Shown in pieces: positions 56,065 to 64,000 of a stretch of DNA of 64,000 nucleotides. The stretch is from the NCBI RefSeq assembly GCF_024707545.1, contig NZ_CP062229.1:6243501-6307500 (forward strand). The letters are read 5' to 3'. Position 1 is the first letter of the stretch, and each line of letters begins with the position of its first letter. Origin of the DNA: Mesorhizobium onobrychidis (GTDB lineage Bacteria > Pseudomonadota > Alphaproteobacteria > Rhizobiales > Rhizobiaceae). The notes beneath the pieces are model-generated. The model ran no database searches. It was not told where the DNA came from and saw only the letters and a list, made by a program, of their open reading frames with translations. A program made the translations under genes and the position numbers.

Positions 56065-57000
56065 CTATCTGCCCACGGGCTTCAATCCCGCATGCGCCAC
56101 GGCAATGCGGGCAGCGAGCGCGGCGTTGTTGCGGACCAGCGCGATATTGGCCTTCAGGCTGCGACCCTGCGAAAGCTCGTTGACGCGGGCGAGCAGGAAC
56201 GGCGTCAGTTCCTTGCGCCCGATGCCGCGTTTCTCGGCCTCTGCCACCGCTGCCGTGATCGTGCCGTCGATGAAGGCCGGATCGAGCGCATCCACTTCCG
56301 GAATTGGATTGGCGACGAGGATGCCGGTGCCCGAGCCGATCTGCTCGTGCAGCAGCATGGCCTGCGCAATGTCCTCGGGCGTATCGAGGCGATGATCGGC
56401 TTTCAGTCCGCTGGAGCGCGTATAGAAGGCCGGAAAATCGTCGCTCTGATAGGCAATCACCGGCACGCGCTGGGTCTCCAGATATTCCAGCGTTTTTGCA
56501 ATATCGAGGATCGATTTCACGCCGGCGCAGACGACGGTCGTGCCGGTCTGGCCGAGTTCGGTCAGGTCGGCCGAGATATCGAAAGTGGCCTCGGCGCCAC
56601 GATGCACGCCGCCGACGCCGCCGGTCGCGAAAATGCCGATGCCGGCGAGTGCGGCGATCCGCATCGTCGCCGAAACCGTGGTTCCGGCCGACCCGCCGCC
56701 CACCATGATGGCGGCGAGGTCGCGCCCGGAGGCCTTGACCACGTCTTTTGCCGCTGCCAGCTGCTCCAGCTCCCGGTCACCGAGCCCGACTTTGATCATG
56801 CCGGCGACCACCGCGATCGTGGCGGGCACCGCACCGTTCTCGCGCACCACGGTTTCGACGCCGCGCGCAGTCTCCAGATTGGCCGGATAGGGCATGCCAT
56901 GGGTGATGATCGTCGATTCCAGCGCCACCACCGCGCGGCCTTCACGAAGTGCTGCCGCTACTTCGTCGTTCAGGTGGAGAAGGGAAGGTTTCATCGTCAT
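56065..57000 (-). CDS. psuG: Pseudouridine-5'-phosphate glycosidase
   Basis: A 311-residue protein. VALESTIITHGMPYPANLE (about residues 25-43), VGGGSAGTTVSATM, FATGGVGGVHRG with the catalytic-Lys region further on (CAGVKSILDI) and QSDDFPAFYTRSSG are diagnostic of PsuG. It breaks the C-C bond of pseudouridine 5'-phosphate to give uracil and ribose 5-phosphate. It lies 25 bases after psuK in one operon. Confidence 0.95.
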   Translation of the reverse strand: MTMKPSLLHLNDEVAAALREGRAVVALESTIITHGMPYPANLETARGVETVVRENGAVPATIAVVAGMIKVGLGDRELEQLAAAKDVVKASGRDLAAIMVGGGSAGTTVSATMRIAALAGIGIFATGGVGGVHRGAEATFDISADLTELGQTGTTVVCAGVKSILDIAKTLEYLETQRVPVIAYQSDDFPAFYTRSSGLKADHRLDTPEDIAQAMLLHEQIGSGTGILVANPIPEVDALDPAFIDGTITAAVAEAEKRGIGRKELTPFLLARVNELSQGRSLKANIALVRNNAALAARIAVAHAGLKPVGR

Positions 57001-57025
57001 TTCGCTTTCAGGGTTCGGCTCGCGT

Positions 57026-58135
57026 TCAGGCGGGAATGCGGTACATGCCGGCGGTGAGGAAGCGCGGCGACAGATCGGGATGAACGCTGGATTCGCTCTC
57101 GGTGGTCAGCGTGGCGAGCAGCGCGCCGGTGCGCGCAGCGTGAGGAACGGGATCTCCCGAAAGCACCTTGTACATGGTGCCGGCAATCATCGCGTCGCCG
57201 GCACCGGTGATGTCGACGGCGCGGGCCGGGACGGAACGCATCGTCGCCACGCCGCTCTCGGTCGCCACCGCAAATCCATGAGCGCCCATGGTCACGATCA
57301 CCTCGCTGGCGCCGGCCGCGCGCAGCGCCGAAGCAGCCTCCTTCGGCTTAAGCCGCTTGTCGGCATCGGTGATGCCAAGCATCGTGTTGGCCTCGTCGCG
57401 ATTGGTGAACATAAGGTCGATGCCGGACAGGTCCTTCGGCAGGCGTGCCGATTTCGGCGACGAGACCGTGTCGACGGCGAGCTTGAAGCGCGCGCCCTGC
57501 TTGCGTGACATCAGCGCTGCGATAGTCGCGGCCGGCAGGTTGCAGTCGATGAACACCCAAGTCGCCGAAGCAAGATGCGGCCAGAAGCGGTCGAGATAGG
57601 AGGGCGAAAACAGATCGAAGATCTCCATGTCGGCGATGCCGAGCACGAGATCGTTGTTGAGATCGAGGATGGCCGCATATTCCGCCGTCGGCCGCTCCAT
57701 GGTGGTGATGACCTGGCTGACATCGGCGCCGAGGTCGCGCAGATGCCGCACCAGCGAGCGGCCGGTTTCGTCGTCGCCGACGATCGAGACGAAGCTTACG
57801 TCGACGCCGAGGCGAACAAGGTTTTCGGCGACGTTGCGGGCGACCCCGCCGAAGCTGCGATAGCCGTCGACCGGGTTCGACGTCCCGAAGATCAGATCCT
57901 TCTTGGCGTGGTACTTGCGGTCCAGGACGGCGCCGCCGATGCAGATCATGCGCTTGGAGGCCGGCAACACATAGCCGCGACCAAGAATGTAGCCCTTGTT
58001 GACGAGTTGCACGATGTGGGCCGCGACGGTCGAGCGGGCAATGCCGAGCGCGGTCGCTATATCCTGCTGGCCGGCGAAAGGGTTCGCCGCGATGAGATCC
58101 AGCACTGCCTGTTCCTGTGCTCCAAGGTCGTCCAT
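57026..58135 (-). CDS. psuK: Pseudouridine kinase with an N-terminal winged helix (PfkB family)
   Basis: A PfkB sugar/nucleoside kinase: MICIGGAVLDRKYHA start of the fold, SFGGVARNVAENL substrate region and the catalytic VDITGAGDAMIAG near the C-terminus. It is preceded by about 55 residues forming a winged helix (AVLDLIAANPFAGQQDIATALGIARSTVAAHIVQL), which short PsuK proteins lack. The start is uncertain: ATG 58135 (369 residues, GGGGTGAGG nearby) or ATG 58162. PsuK phosphorylates pseudouridine for PsuG. The HTH could allow autoregulation. Confidence 0.88.
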   Translation of the reverse strand: MDDLGAQEQAVLDLIAANPFAGQQDIATALGIARSTVAAHIVQLVNKGYILGRGYVLPASKRMICIGGAVLDRKYHAKKDLIFGTSNPVDGYRSFGGVARNVAENLVRLGVDVSFVSIVGDDETGRSLVRHLRDLGADVSQVITTMERPTAEYAAILDLNNDLVLGIADMEIFDLFSPSYLDRFWPHLASATWVFIDCNLPAATIAALMSRKQGARFKLAVDTVSSPKSARLPKDLSGIDLMFTNRDEANTMLGITDADKRLKPKEAASALRAAGASEVIVTMGAHGFAVATESGVATMRSVPARAVDITGAGDAMIAGTMYKVLSGDPVPHAARTGALLATLTTESESSVHPDLSPRFLTAGMYRIPA

Positions 58136-58169
58136 CGCCTCACCCCGGCCCGCGCAATTCATGGCTGAA

Positions 58170-58198
58170 CTTTTATCAACAACAGATGATGTTGTCAA
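58170..58198 (-). promoter_or_regulatory. Promoter of psuK-psuG
   Basis: On the minus strand a perfect TTGACA (58193-58198) and TAAAAG (58170-58175) are spaced by 17 bases. The spacer is rich in GTTGTTGA-type repeats. A -10 this close to ATG 58162 would leave almost no leader, which favours the start at 58135. Confidence 0.55.
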
Positions 58199-58309
58199 CA
58201 TTTGTTTGGATCTACAGGGGTCCGCCAATGCCAGCCGCTGGTACTGGTCAACGCTTGGCGCCGCATCACATTACTTGTTGCCGATGGCAAGAAGTTTGAA
58301 AGTAAGCGG

Positions 58310-59233
58310 ATGAATGAACAGGAGTTGATGTCGGAGCTGGAGCGGTTGGTTTCCGAGGATCGGAACCCGAGGACGATGGATATCGACCTGCTGCCGACCA
58401 TCGAGATCCTACGCGAGATCAATGGCGAGGACAGCGGCGTTCCGGCCGCCGTCGAGAACGTCATTCCGGAAATTGCTGCCGCGGTAGACCGGATCGTTAG
58501 TGCGTTTCAAAAAGGCGCGAGGCTTGTCTATATGGGCGCCGGCACGAGCGGCCGGTTGGGAGTTCTCGACGCCTCGGAGTGTCCGCCAACATTTGGCGTG
58601 CCCGAGGACATGGTGCTCGGCCTGATCGCGGGCGGCCCCAAAGCGCTGGTGCGGGCTGTGGAAGGCGCCGAGGATGATCCGCAACAAGGCATGAAGGCAC
58701 TGCAGGACATCAAGTTGACCGCCGACGATGTGGTGGTCGGCATCGCGGTCAGCGGCCGCACACCCTACGTCATCGGCGGCTTGACCTATGCAAGGCAGGT
58801 GGGAGCAACGACCGTGGCGCTTTCCTGCAATCCCAGGTCAGTCATTGCCGGCATTGCCGACATTGCCATCTCTCCGCTTGTCGGCCCCGAGGTTCTCGCC
58901 GGCTCGACCCGGTTGAAGTCGGGAACCGCGCAAAAGCTGGTTCTCAACATGCTGACGACAGCCAGCATGATCCGGATCGGCAAGAGCTATCAGAACCTGA
59001 TGGTGGATCTTAATCCCAGCAACAAAAAGCTCGTCGCCAGGGCGGTTGGGATCGTGATGCAGACCACCGGCTGCACAGCGCAGCAGGCACGACGGGCGCT
59101 CGACCAGACCGGCAAAGACGTCAAGCTGGCGATACTGGTGACAATCACCGGGATGGGCATCGAAGAGGCGCGGAAGGCGCTCGACAATGCGGGCGGGTTT
59201 CTGCGAAAGGCGATAGGCGAAAAGACGCTGTGA
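58310..59233 (+). CDS. murQ: N-acetylmuramic acid 6-phosphate etherase
   Basis: A 307-residue SIS-domain protein. [23 protein letters not shown] (about residues 68-90) with the active-site Glu, [18 protein letters not shown], and a C-terminal SSS-like helical part ([22 protein letters not shown]) are diagnostic. It removes lactate from MurNAc 6-phosphate to give GlcNAc 6-phosphate in murein recycling. ATG 58310 fits the family N-terminus ([13 protein letters not shown]). It precedes anmK, which makes its substrate. Confidence 0.95.
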   Translation: MNEQELMSELERLVSEDRNPRTMDIDLLPTIEILREINGEDSGVPAAVENVIPEIAAAVDRIVSAFQKGARLVYMGAGTSGRLGVLDASECPPTFGVPEDMVLGLIAGGPKALVRAVEGAEDDPQQGMKALQDIKLTADDVVVGIAVSGRTPYVIGGLTYARQVGATTVALSCNPRSVIAGIADIAISPLVGPEVLAGSTRLKSGTAQKLVLNMLTTASMIRIGKSYQNLMVDLNPSNKKLVARAVGIVMQTTGCTAQQARRALDQTGKDVKLAILVTITGMGIEEARKALDNAGGFLRKAIGEKTL

Positions 59234-59243
59234 AGCCGCCTGG

Positions 59244-59267
59244 ATACCAGGATACTGGTATACAGGA
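59244..59267 (+). promoter_or_regulatory. Inverted repeat between murQ and anmK
   Basis: ATACCAG (59244-59250) and CTGGTAT (59255-59261) form a 7-bp inverted repeat with a 4-base spacer, followed by ACAGGA. An 18-base stretch here (59250-59267) matches 60977-60994, upstream of the GNAT gene, at 14 positions. Possible GntR-type operator; the regulator is unknown. Confidence 0.4.
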
Positions 59268-59394
59268 CGGATCGACTTCCACAAAGGCAAGGCATGGACC
59301 TTGCTCACCAACCGGATCCATCCGACACGTCAACAGCGGGATTATCGAGATTCGCCAATCGGTCGGCGATCTCGTCAACGGAGCCTAACAAGTG

Positions 59395-60525
59395 ATGATT
59401 GCGAAAAGTGGGGAACCAATCTGGGCCGTCGGCCTGATGACCGGCACCGTGCTGGACGGCAATATCGACGTTGCGCTGATCAAGACCGATGGCGAGCGGA
59501 TCGCGGATTTCGGCACCTACACGCTGGCGCCTTACCCCGGATCGATCCGAACCCTGCTGGAGGAGACGCTGCGCCAAGCCAGGACCTGGAATTTCACCGG
59601 ATCGGAGCCGGCGATCTTTCGCGAGGCTGAAGAAGCACTGACGCGCGCCCAGTCGGCGGCCGTCAAGGATCTGGTCGAAAGCTACGGGCTGACGATGGCC
59701 GATATCGGGGTCGTCGGCTTCCATGGCCAGACCGTGCTGCATCGCGCGCCGCAAGTCGGCCGGCTCGGCCAGACCCGCCAGCTCGGCGATGGCGAGTTGA
59801 TGCATTCTATTCTGGAAACCAAGGTCGCCTATGACTTCCGCTCGGCCGACATGCGCGCCGGCGGGCAAGGGGCGCCGCTGTCCGCGGCCTACCACGCCGC
59901 GCTGCTGCGCGATGCCGATATCAGCGGCGACACGGCGGTCCTCAATCTCGGCGGCGTCGCCAACATCACCTGGTGGGACGGCAAGGACAATGTCGTCGCT
60001 TTCGACACCGGACCGGCCAACGCGCCGCTGAACGATTTCATCAAGGCGAAAGGGCTCGGCGAAATGGACCGCGACGGCGCGCTCGCGCGGACCGGCACTG
60101 TGGACGAAGCTCGGCTGGCCAAGCTCTTGCAGCATCCCTATCTGGCCAAGCCCTATCCAAAATCGCTGGACCGGTTCGATTTCGGCGCGGCCATGGCGGA
60201 TGGGTTGAATGCGAAGGATGGTGCAGCGCTGCTGACGGCATTCACCGCGGCAGCCGTCGGCAAGGCGCTCGACCTGCTGCCGCATCGGCCAAAGCGTCTG
60301 GTGGTCAGCGGTGGCGGCCGCCACAACCCGACGATCATGGCCATGCTTGGCAGCCGCGCCGGCGTCGAAGCCGTGCCGGCGGAGGCGCTCAGTTGGAAGG
60401 GTGACGCGGTGGAGGCGGAGTGCTTTGCTTTCCTTGCGGTTCGCGTGCTCAGGGGTCTGCCGATCAGCTTCCCGACCACCACCGGTGTGCCACAGCCGAT
60501 GCGCGGCGGGCGCCTTGCCGGCTGA
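59395..60525 (+). CDS. anmK: Anhydro-N-acetylmuramic acid kinase
   Basis: A 376-residue kinase of the ASKHA fold. [18 protein letters not shown] (residues 12-29), [33 protein letters not shown] and [11 protein letters not shown] are the AnmK signature. It cleaves and phosphorylates 1,6-anhydro-MurNAc released from murein, giving MurNAc 6-phosphate for MurQ. ATG 59395 is adjacent to a GTG at 59392; both follow GGAG. Confidence 0.95.
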   Translation: MIAKSGEPIWAVGLMTGTVLDGNIDVALIKTDGERIADFGTYTLAPYPGSIRTLLEETLRQARTWNFTGSEPAIFREAEEALTRAQSAAVKDLVESYGLTMADIGVVGFHGQTVLHRAPQVGRLGQTRQLGDGELMHSILETKVAYDFRSADMRAGGQGAPLSAAYHAALLRDADISGDTAVLNLGGVANITWWDGKDNVVAFDTGPANAPLNDFIKAKGLGEMDRDGALARTGTVDEARLAKLLQHPYLAKPYPKSLDRFDFGAAMADGLNAKDGAALLTAFTAAAVGKALDLLPHRPKRLVVSGGGRHNPTIMAMLGSRAGVEAVPAEALSWKGDAVEAECFAFLAVRVLRGLPISFPTTTGVPQPMRGGRLAG

Positions 60526-60951
60526 TCAAGTCGACAATTTCTTCTGCAGGAAGACGCGGCCGCGGCCGACGGGAAAATCGGGAAGCACGCCGAACGGCCG
60601 ATAACCCTGACGCTCATAGACCTTGGCCGCTTTCGGATTGAACGTGTCGATCAAGGCGCCATGACAGCCGCGTGCGACGGCTTCCTGTTCGGCTGCGTCC
60701 AGCATCCTGCCGGCCATGTGCTGGCCGCGCAGTCGCTCATCGACCCAGAGCCATTGCACATAGAGCCAGCCCCAGGCGGTGTATCCCGAGATGCCGGCGA
60801 CAACCGCACGGTGCTCGTCGCGCACGAACACGGCCAGTGCCTTCCTGTTGGCCGGACCGACGTCGCTGTCGTTGAACGCGCTGAGCCGCTCCCCGAGAAA
60901 AGCGAGTTCTTTCGGCAAAGGATCGGCGGTGGTTTCAAGCGTCGTGTTCAT
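60526..60951 (-). CDS. GNAT-family N-acetyltransferase
   Basis: A 141-residue acetyltransferase with the acetyl-CoA loop region LWVDERLRGQHMAGRMLDAAEQEA (about residues 74-97) and the terminal GYRPFGVLPDFPVGR beta segment. Substrate unknown. ATG 60951 has GGA 6 bases upstream; ATG 60972 would add 7 residues. It is convergent with anmK (stops adjacent). Confidence 0.85.
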   Translation of the reverse strand: MNTTLETTADPLPKELAFLGERLSAFNDSDVGPANRKALAVFVRDEHRAVVAGISGYTAWGWLYVQWLWVDERLRGQHMAGRMLDAAEQEAVARGCHGALIDTFNPKAAKVYERQGYRPFGVLPDFPVGRGRVFLQKKLST

Positions 60952-61106
60952 CGCATGTCCAGACGGGTTCACAGCCGGATATCGGTATACAGCGCCGCGT
61001 CCTTCCGGATGCTATCGCTCTTTCATTTGCATTTATCGAAGGACAGGAGGGGGGCGCAAGCTCTGCCGCCGCGTGGCTCAAACCGGCTACTTGCGATGGT
61101 CCGCGA

Positions 61107-62279
61107 CTACCGTGGCGAATGCAACGCCGCCGCCGAAGCGGCAACCAGCATGAGCAACGCTGCAGCCACCGCCGATGCCGCAAAACCAAAGCTGGAATAA
61201 AGCGGTCCGAAGGCGGTGGTGCCGACAAACACCGCGAGGTAGGTCACCGCGCTGTTCAAGCCCATGATCGTGCCGCGCCGCGCAGGATCGAGCGCCGAGA
61301 GGCGCATCACCAGGACGTTCAGCCCGAAATGATTGGCAAGGCCCCAGACCGCCACCATCGCGATGGTCAGATGGAAACTACTGCCTGCCGCGGCGAGCGC
61401 GACATAGACGATCGCGACCAGCAGATAAGCGAACGGCATGACTCGTCGCGCGCCAAGCCGATCGATCACGCCGTCAAGAAGTGCCGCCATGCCGAAGCCG
61501 GCGCCATAGGCGAGCGCGGCCAACCCGTTGGCGCTGACCGGCCGTCCCAAGCCATTGTGAAGGTGATCGCCGAGATAGCCATAGACACCGTAGAAGGCGG
61601 TCATGAAGGCGCCGCAGGCGACCAGAAGCGGCACTATGCCGGGAACGGCCAAGGCGCCGAGCGGCGTCGGCGCCGGGCCGCTTTTCCTGACATCGCTCAG
61701 CGACGTCAGCGTAAGGCCGGTCAACGCGAGCGCAGCAAGCACCGCAACCGCTGCGAAAACGGCGCGCCAATGCAGCAGATCGGCAAGCACCGCCGACAAC
61801 GAGACGCCGGCCACCATGCTCAGCGTCCATCCGATCAGCACGACGCCGATCGTCCCGCTTTCGCGGCCAGGTGGCGCGATCGCAGCGGCGCTGGCATAGA
61901 TTGCCGGCATGGCGATACCCGCGGCGATGCCGGCGAGAAGCTGGGCCGCAACCAGCGTCGTTACCGTCGGCGCGGCGGCGCTGGCGAGAAGCGCGACCGC
62001 CAGCAGCAGCAAGGCTCCTTGCAGCATGCGGCGGGCGCCAAGCCGATCGATATAGCGCGCCAGGAACAGGGCGCTTGCGGATGTGCCGAGGCCGAACGCG
62101 GCGGACGCGATCATGACGGCCGGCACGCTTGTCGCAAACGAGGCGGCGACCGCCGGTGCTATCGGACCGAGAACCAGCGAGTTGGAACCGATCACGGCGA
62201 TGCATCCGGTCAGCAGATAGGCGAGCGCCGGAATAGGCGGCCTTGCCGTCAGTATTGCGACTTGATCACTGTTCGACAT
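61107..62279 (-). CDS. MFS transporter, probable drug or metabolite exporter
   Basis: A 390-residue membrane protein with about twelve hydrophobic segments. Family hallmarks are YIDRLGARRMLQGALLL (loop 2-3 motif) and GRESGTIGVVLIGWTL. Close in type to arabinose-efflux/CynX-like exporters. It is divergent from an Lrp-type regulator at 62328 with 48 bases between the starts, so the two are probably functionally linked, perhaps in amino acid efflux. Confidence 0.87.
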   Translation of the reverse strand: MSNSDQVAILTARPPIPALAYLLTGCIAVIGSNSLVLGPIAPAVAASFATSVPAVMIASAAFGLGTSASALFLARYIDRLGARRMLQGALLLLAVALLASAAAPTVTTLVAAQLLAGIAAGIAMPAIYASAAAIAPPGRESGTIGVVLIGWTLSMVAGVSLSAVLADLLHWRAVFAAVAVLAALALTGLTLTSLSDVRKSGPAPTPLGALAVPGIVPLLVACGAFMTAFYGVYGYLGDHLHNGLGRPVSANGLAALAYGAGFGMAALLDGVIDRLGARRVMPFAYLLVAIVYVALAAAGSSFHLTIAMVAVWGLANHFGLNVLVMRLSALDPARRGTIMGLNSAVTYLAVFVGTTAFGPLYSSFGFAASAVAAALLMLVAASAAALHSPR

Positions 62280-62327
62280 TCGTCGATAATGTCCGTATTA
62301 AATTCTGTATCAACAAGGAATTTCATT

Positions 62328-62867
62328 ATGGATGAAGAAACAGATGGCATTCCGCAGAACAGGCCCGCTGTCCGGGACGTCGACGCAATTGACCGAAAGA
62401 TATTAGGCGTTCTGGTCGACGACGCTACGATCAGCTATGCCGAGCTCGGTGATCGCGTCGGCCTGTCGCCGCCGGCAGCCCATGAACGGGTAAAGCGGCT
62501 TCGGCGCAGCGGCGCCATTCGCAACACCGCGGCGATCATCGATCCCAAGGCGGTACGCAAGCCGTTGCTCGCTTTCGTGCACATCGACACCAAGGGCTGG
62601 GGAAAGACCCCCGAACTGATGGCGATTTCCGAGCACCCCGAAGTCGAGGAGATTCATTCGGTGGCCGGCGACACATGCATGCTGATCAAGGTCCGCACCG
62701 AGGACACTCGGGCGCTCGAAGGCCTGCTGTCGCGTCTTTACGAAACACCTGGCGTCACCTCGACGCGAAGCTATGTGGTTCTGTCGACCTATCTCGAGCG
62801 GCCGGTGCAGCCCGGGATTACGACCGAATGGCCGACGCCCCGGCACATGGCCAAGCCGCTGTATTAG
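62328..62867 (+). CDS. Lrp/AsnC-family transcriptional regulator
   Basis: A 179-residue regulator. The N-terminal HTH (DRKILGVLVDDATISYAELGDRVGLSPPAAHERVKRLRRSG) is followed by a RAM ligand domain (AFVHIDTKGWGK, VAGDTCMLIKVRTEDTRALEGLL). The start at ATG 62328 has AAGGAA upstream. The long open frame reaching back to 61119 is the antisense of the MFS gene. It likely controls the divergent exporter in response to an amino acid. Confidence 0.9.
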   Translation: MDEETDGIPQNRPAVRDVDAIDRKILGVLVDDATISYAELGDRVGLSPPAAHERVKRLRRSGAIRNTAAIIDPKAVRKPLLAFVHIDTKGWGKTPELMAISEHPEVEEIHSVAGDTCMLIKVRTEDTRALEGLLSRLYETPGVTSTRSYVVLSTYLERPVQPGITTEWPTPRHMAKPLY

Positions 62868-62884
62868 GGCCACCCTGCGTCCAA

Positions 62885-63721
62885 TCAACCCAGCTCCAAG
62901 GTCGTTATCGCAAAGACCCCGGACTGCGCGAGCTGCGGCGCTTTTCCCTTGTACATTCGAGCCGTTTCGAAACCCGGTTGAAGGCCCGCGGACGTCAGCA
63001 GGCCTGCAAATTGCCCGCTAGTCTCGGGAACGTCGAGATGGACATTCCCGGGTCCGGAGAGGTTGGCGAGCGCCGCGAAAAGGCGGCTTGCTGCGTCCAG
63101 GCTGTTGGAAAAGAGCGGACCGATCTTGCAGCCGTCGCGGCATCGGCGCGCGACGCCGTACCCCTCGATCGCGCCATCCCTGACGATCGCAAGCGCCATG
63201 TGCGGCGGGCGCAGCCAGTGTTCCAAGAAGGATCGCCTCGGTGCGGGAAAGAACCGGCTGTCGTAGTCCAGGACATCGGGCATGAGTTCCGGGCCTATGG
63301 CGCAAATGTCGCTATCGGTGGCTTCCGGAACATTCGGCGCTCCGACGAACCGGATCGTTCGGTAGACCGGCGCAAAACCCATGCTGCGGTAGTTGGCCTG
63401 CTGTTCGACGACACCATCGAGGCCGATTGTCCGGCTGCCGAGCCGCGCCATGCCGGCGTCCCAGACCGCCTTGCCATGGCCCTCGCCGCGCCTGTCCGGC
63501 CGACAGATGTAGAGACCGATGAAGCCGAAATCGTTGCCATAGGCGACGGCCGAAATACCGGCCACCATCTCGCCATCGACAAAGGCACCGATGAAGCCGT
63601 CGGGATCCGCCGCCTGGAACGCCACGGCATCGCCGAGGCCGGGATTCCAGCCCTCCGCTGCCGCCCAGTCGACGAGGGTTTCCAGTTCGTCAAGTGCGAG
63701 CGTTCTGATCGTTCGGCGCAT
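62885..63721 (-). CDS. GNAT-family N-acetyltransferase with a second C-terminal domain
   Basis: A 278-residue protein. The N-terminal half is a GNAT domain (AFVDGEMVAGISAVAYG, LYICRPDRRGEGHGKAVWDAGMARL). The C-terminal half resembles the YitH-type acetyltransferase extension (FLEHWLRPPHMALAIVRDGAIEGYGVARRC). ATG 63721 is chosen; a GTG at 63730 would overlap the upstream stop (GTGA). It appears co-transcribed with the racemase gene at the window edge. Confidence 0.83.
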   Translation of the reverse strand: MRRTIRTLALDELETLVDWAAAEGWNPGLGDAVAFQAADPDGFIGAFVDGEMVAGISAVAYGNDFGFIGLYICRPDRRGEGHGKAVWDAGMARLGSRTIGLDGVVEQQANYRSMGFAPVYRTIRFVGAPNVPEATDSDICAIGPELMPDVLDYDSRFFPAPRRSFLEHWLRPPHMALAIVRDGAIEGYGVARRCRDGCKIGPLFSNSLDAASRLFAALANLSGPGNVHLDVPETSGQFAGLLTSAGLQPGFETARMYKGKAPQLAQSGVFAITTLELG

Positions 63722-63726
63722 TGCGA

Positions 63727-64000
63727 TCACTCGGCGGCAACGGTACCGGGGGCAAAGGATTTCAATGCGCCACGATAAGGCTTTGCCAGCGGATTTGCAT
63801 AGGCGCCACGCTTGGACGTCGACAGGCCAAGCGCGATCAGTGCCTCGGCCTGCTTGACCGCCGCGCCGACGCCATCGATGACCGGAACGCCGAATTGCCG
63901 CTGCAGCTCGGCGGCGAGATCGGCCATGCCGGCACAGCCGAGCACGACGGCCTCGGCGCGATCCTCGTCGAGTGCGCGCGCGATCTCGCCCCGCAGCTTC
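63727..64000 (-). CDS. Asp/Glu/hydantoin racemase family protein, C-terminal part (runs off the right edge)
   Basis: The last 90 codons of a racemase-like gene enter from the right edge. VLGCAGMADLA carries the second catalytic Cys of the Asp/Glu racemase superfamily, followed by GVPVIDGVGAAVKQAEALIALGL, which is typical of hydantoin/aspartate racemases. The N-terminal half and the start lie outside the window, so the specific activity cannot be judged. Confidence 0.8.
   Translation of the reverse strand, partial: KLRGEIARALDEDRAEAVVLGCAGMADLAAELQRQFGVPVIDGVGAAVKQAEALIALGLSTSKRGAYANPLAKPYRGALKSFAPGTVAAE

Noticed and set aside
61119-62327. Long plus-strand open frame continuing into the Lrp gene
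   Set aside because: It is antisense to the MFS gene and has Arg/Gln/His-rich shadow composition; the regulator starts at 62328 with its own ribosome site.

Overview
The window looks like a chromosome segment from a rhizobial alphaproteobacterium, most like Mesorhizobium or a close relative. The evidence is the high GC, TTG/GTG starts, ATGA/TGATG gene overlaps, an FMN-riboswitch-controlled type II lumazine synthase (ribH2), an ery polyol locus of Brucella/rhizobium type, and a palindromic intergenic element common in Rhizobiales. No rRNA, tRNA, CRISPR array, transposase or integrase was recognised.

Layout. 1-1.9 kb: methionine salvage (mtnK, partial, and mtnA). 2.2-17.1 kb: a complete-looking D-apiose pathway. 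It comprises apnO; a ribose-type ABC transporter with a DUF2291 lipoprotein; apsD; apnL; a GntR regulator; and oiaX (a RuBisCO-like decarboxylase) with oiaK. It is interrupted at 3.2-5.9 kb by two unrelated genes of unknown role. The same 10-base motif, ATTATACCAG, lies in front of all three apiose transcription units and is probably the GntR operator. 17.2-22.2 kb: an AraC regulator and a periplasmic molybdenum aldehyde oxidoreductase (paoABC). This module is flanked by two copies of the 3' end of oiaK, which suggests it was inserted there. 22.3-24.7 kb: FMN riboswitch, ribH2, and a two-subunit dihydroxyacetone-kinase-like enzyme. 24.7-28.1 kb: derI, lerI, a DeoR repressor and, divergently, a class II aldolase.

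28.1-39.9 kb (minus strand): an erythritol/polyol operon with eryD, a five-gene ABC transporter, eryA, a 2-hydroxyacid dehydrogenase, eryB and eryC. The apiose and erythritol routes meet at tetrulose phosphates, which LerI and DerI convert to D-erythrose 4-phosphate. 40.2-46.7 kb: a LacI-controlled sugar ABC importer, whose binding-protein gene is frameshifted, plus an (alpha/alpha)6 glycoside hydrolase. 47-54.4 kb: a compact, uncharacterised five-gene system (SWIM zinc finger, DUF5691, MoxR AAA+ ATPase, DUF5682, VWA protein). The VWA gene carries a -1 frameshift exactly at a slippery-type heptamer. 54.6-64 kb: a GlcD-type FAD oxidase, pseudouridine catabolism (psuK-psuG), murein recycling (murQ-anmK), two GNAT acetyltransferases, an MFS exporter with a divergent Lrp regulator, and a partial Asp/Glu racemase.

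The strongest leads are the GntR/apiose regulon, the oiaK-tail repeats around the pao module, the SWIM/MoxR/DUF5682/VWA system with its frameshift, and the asymmetric ATPase pair in the polyol transporter. Pathway names come from family recognition by eye, not from database searches.
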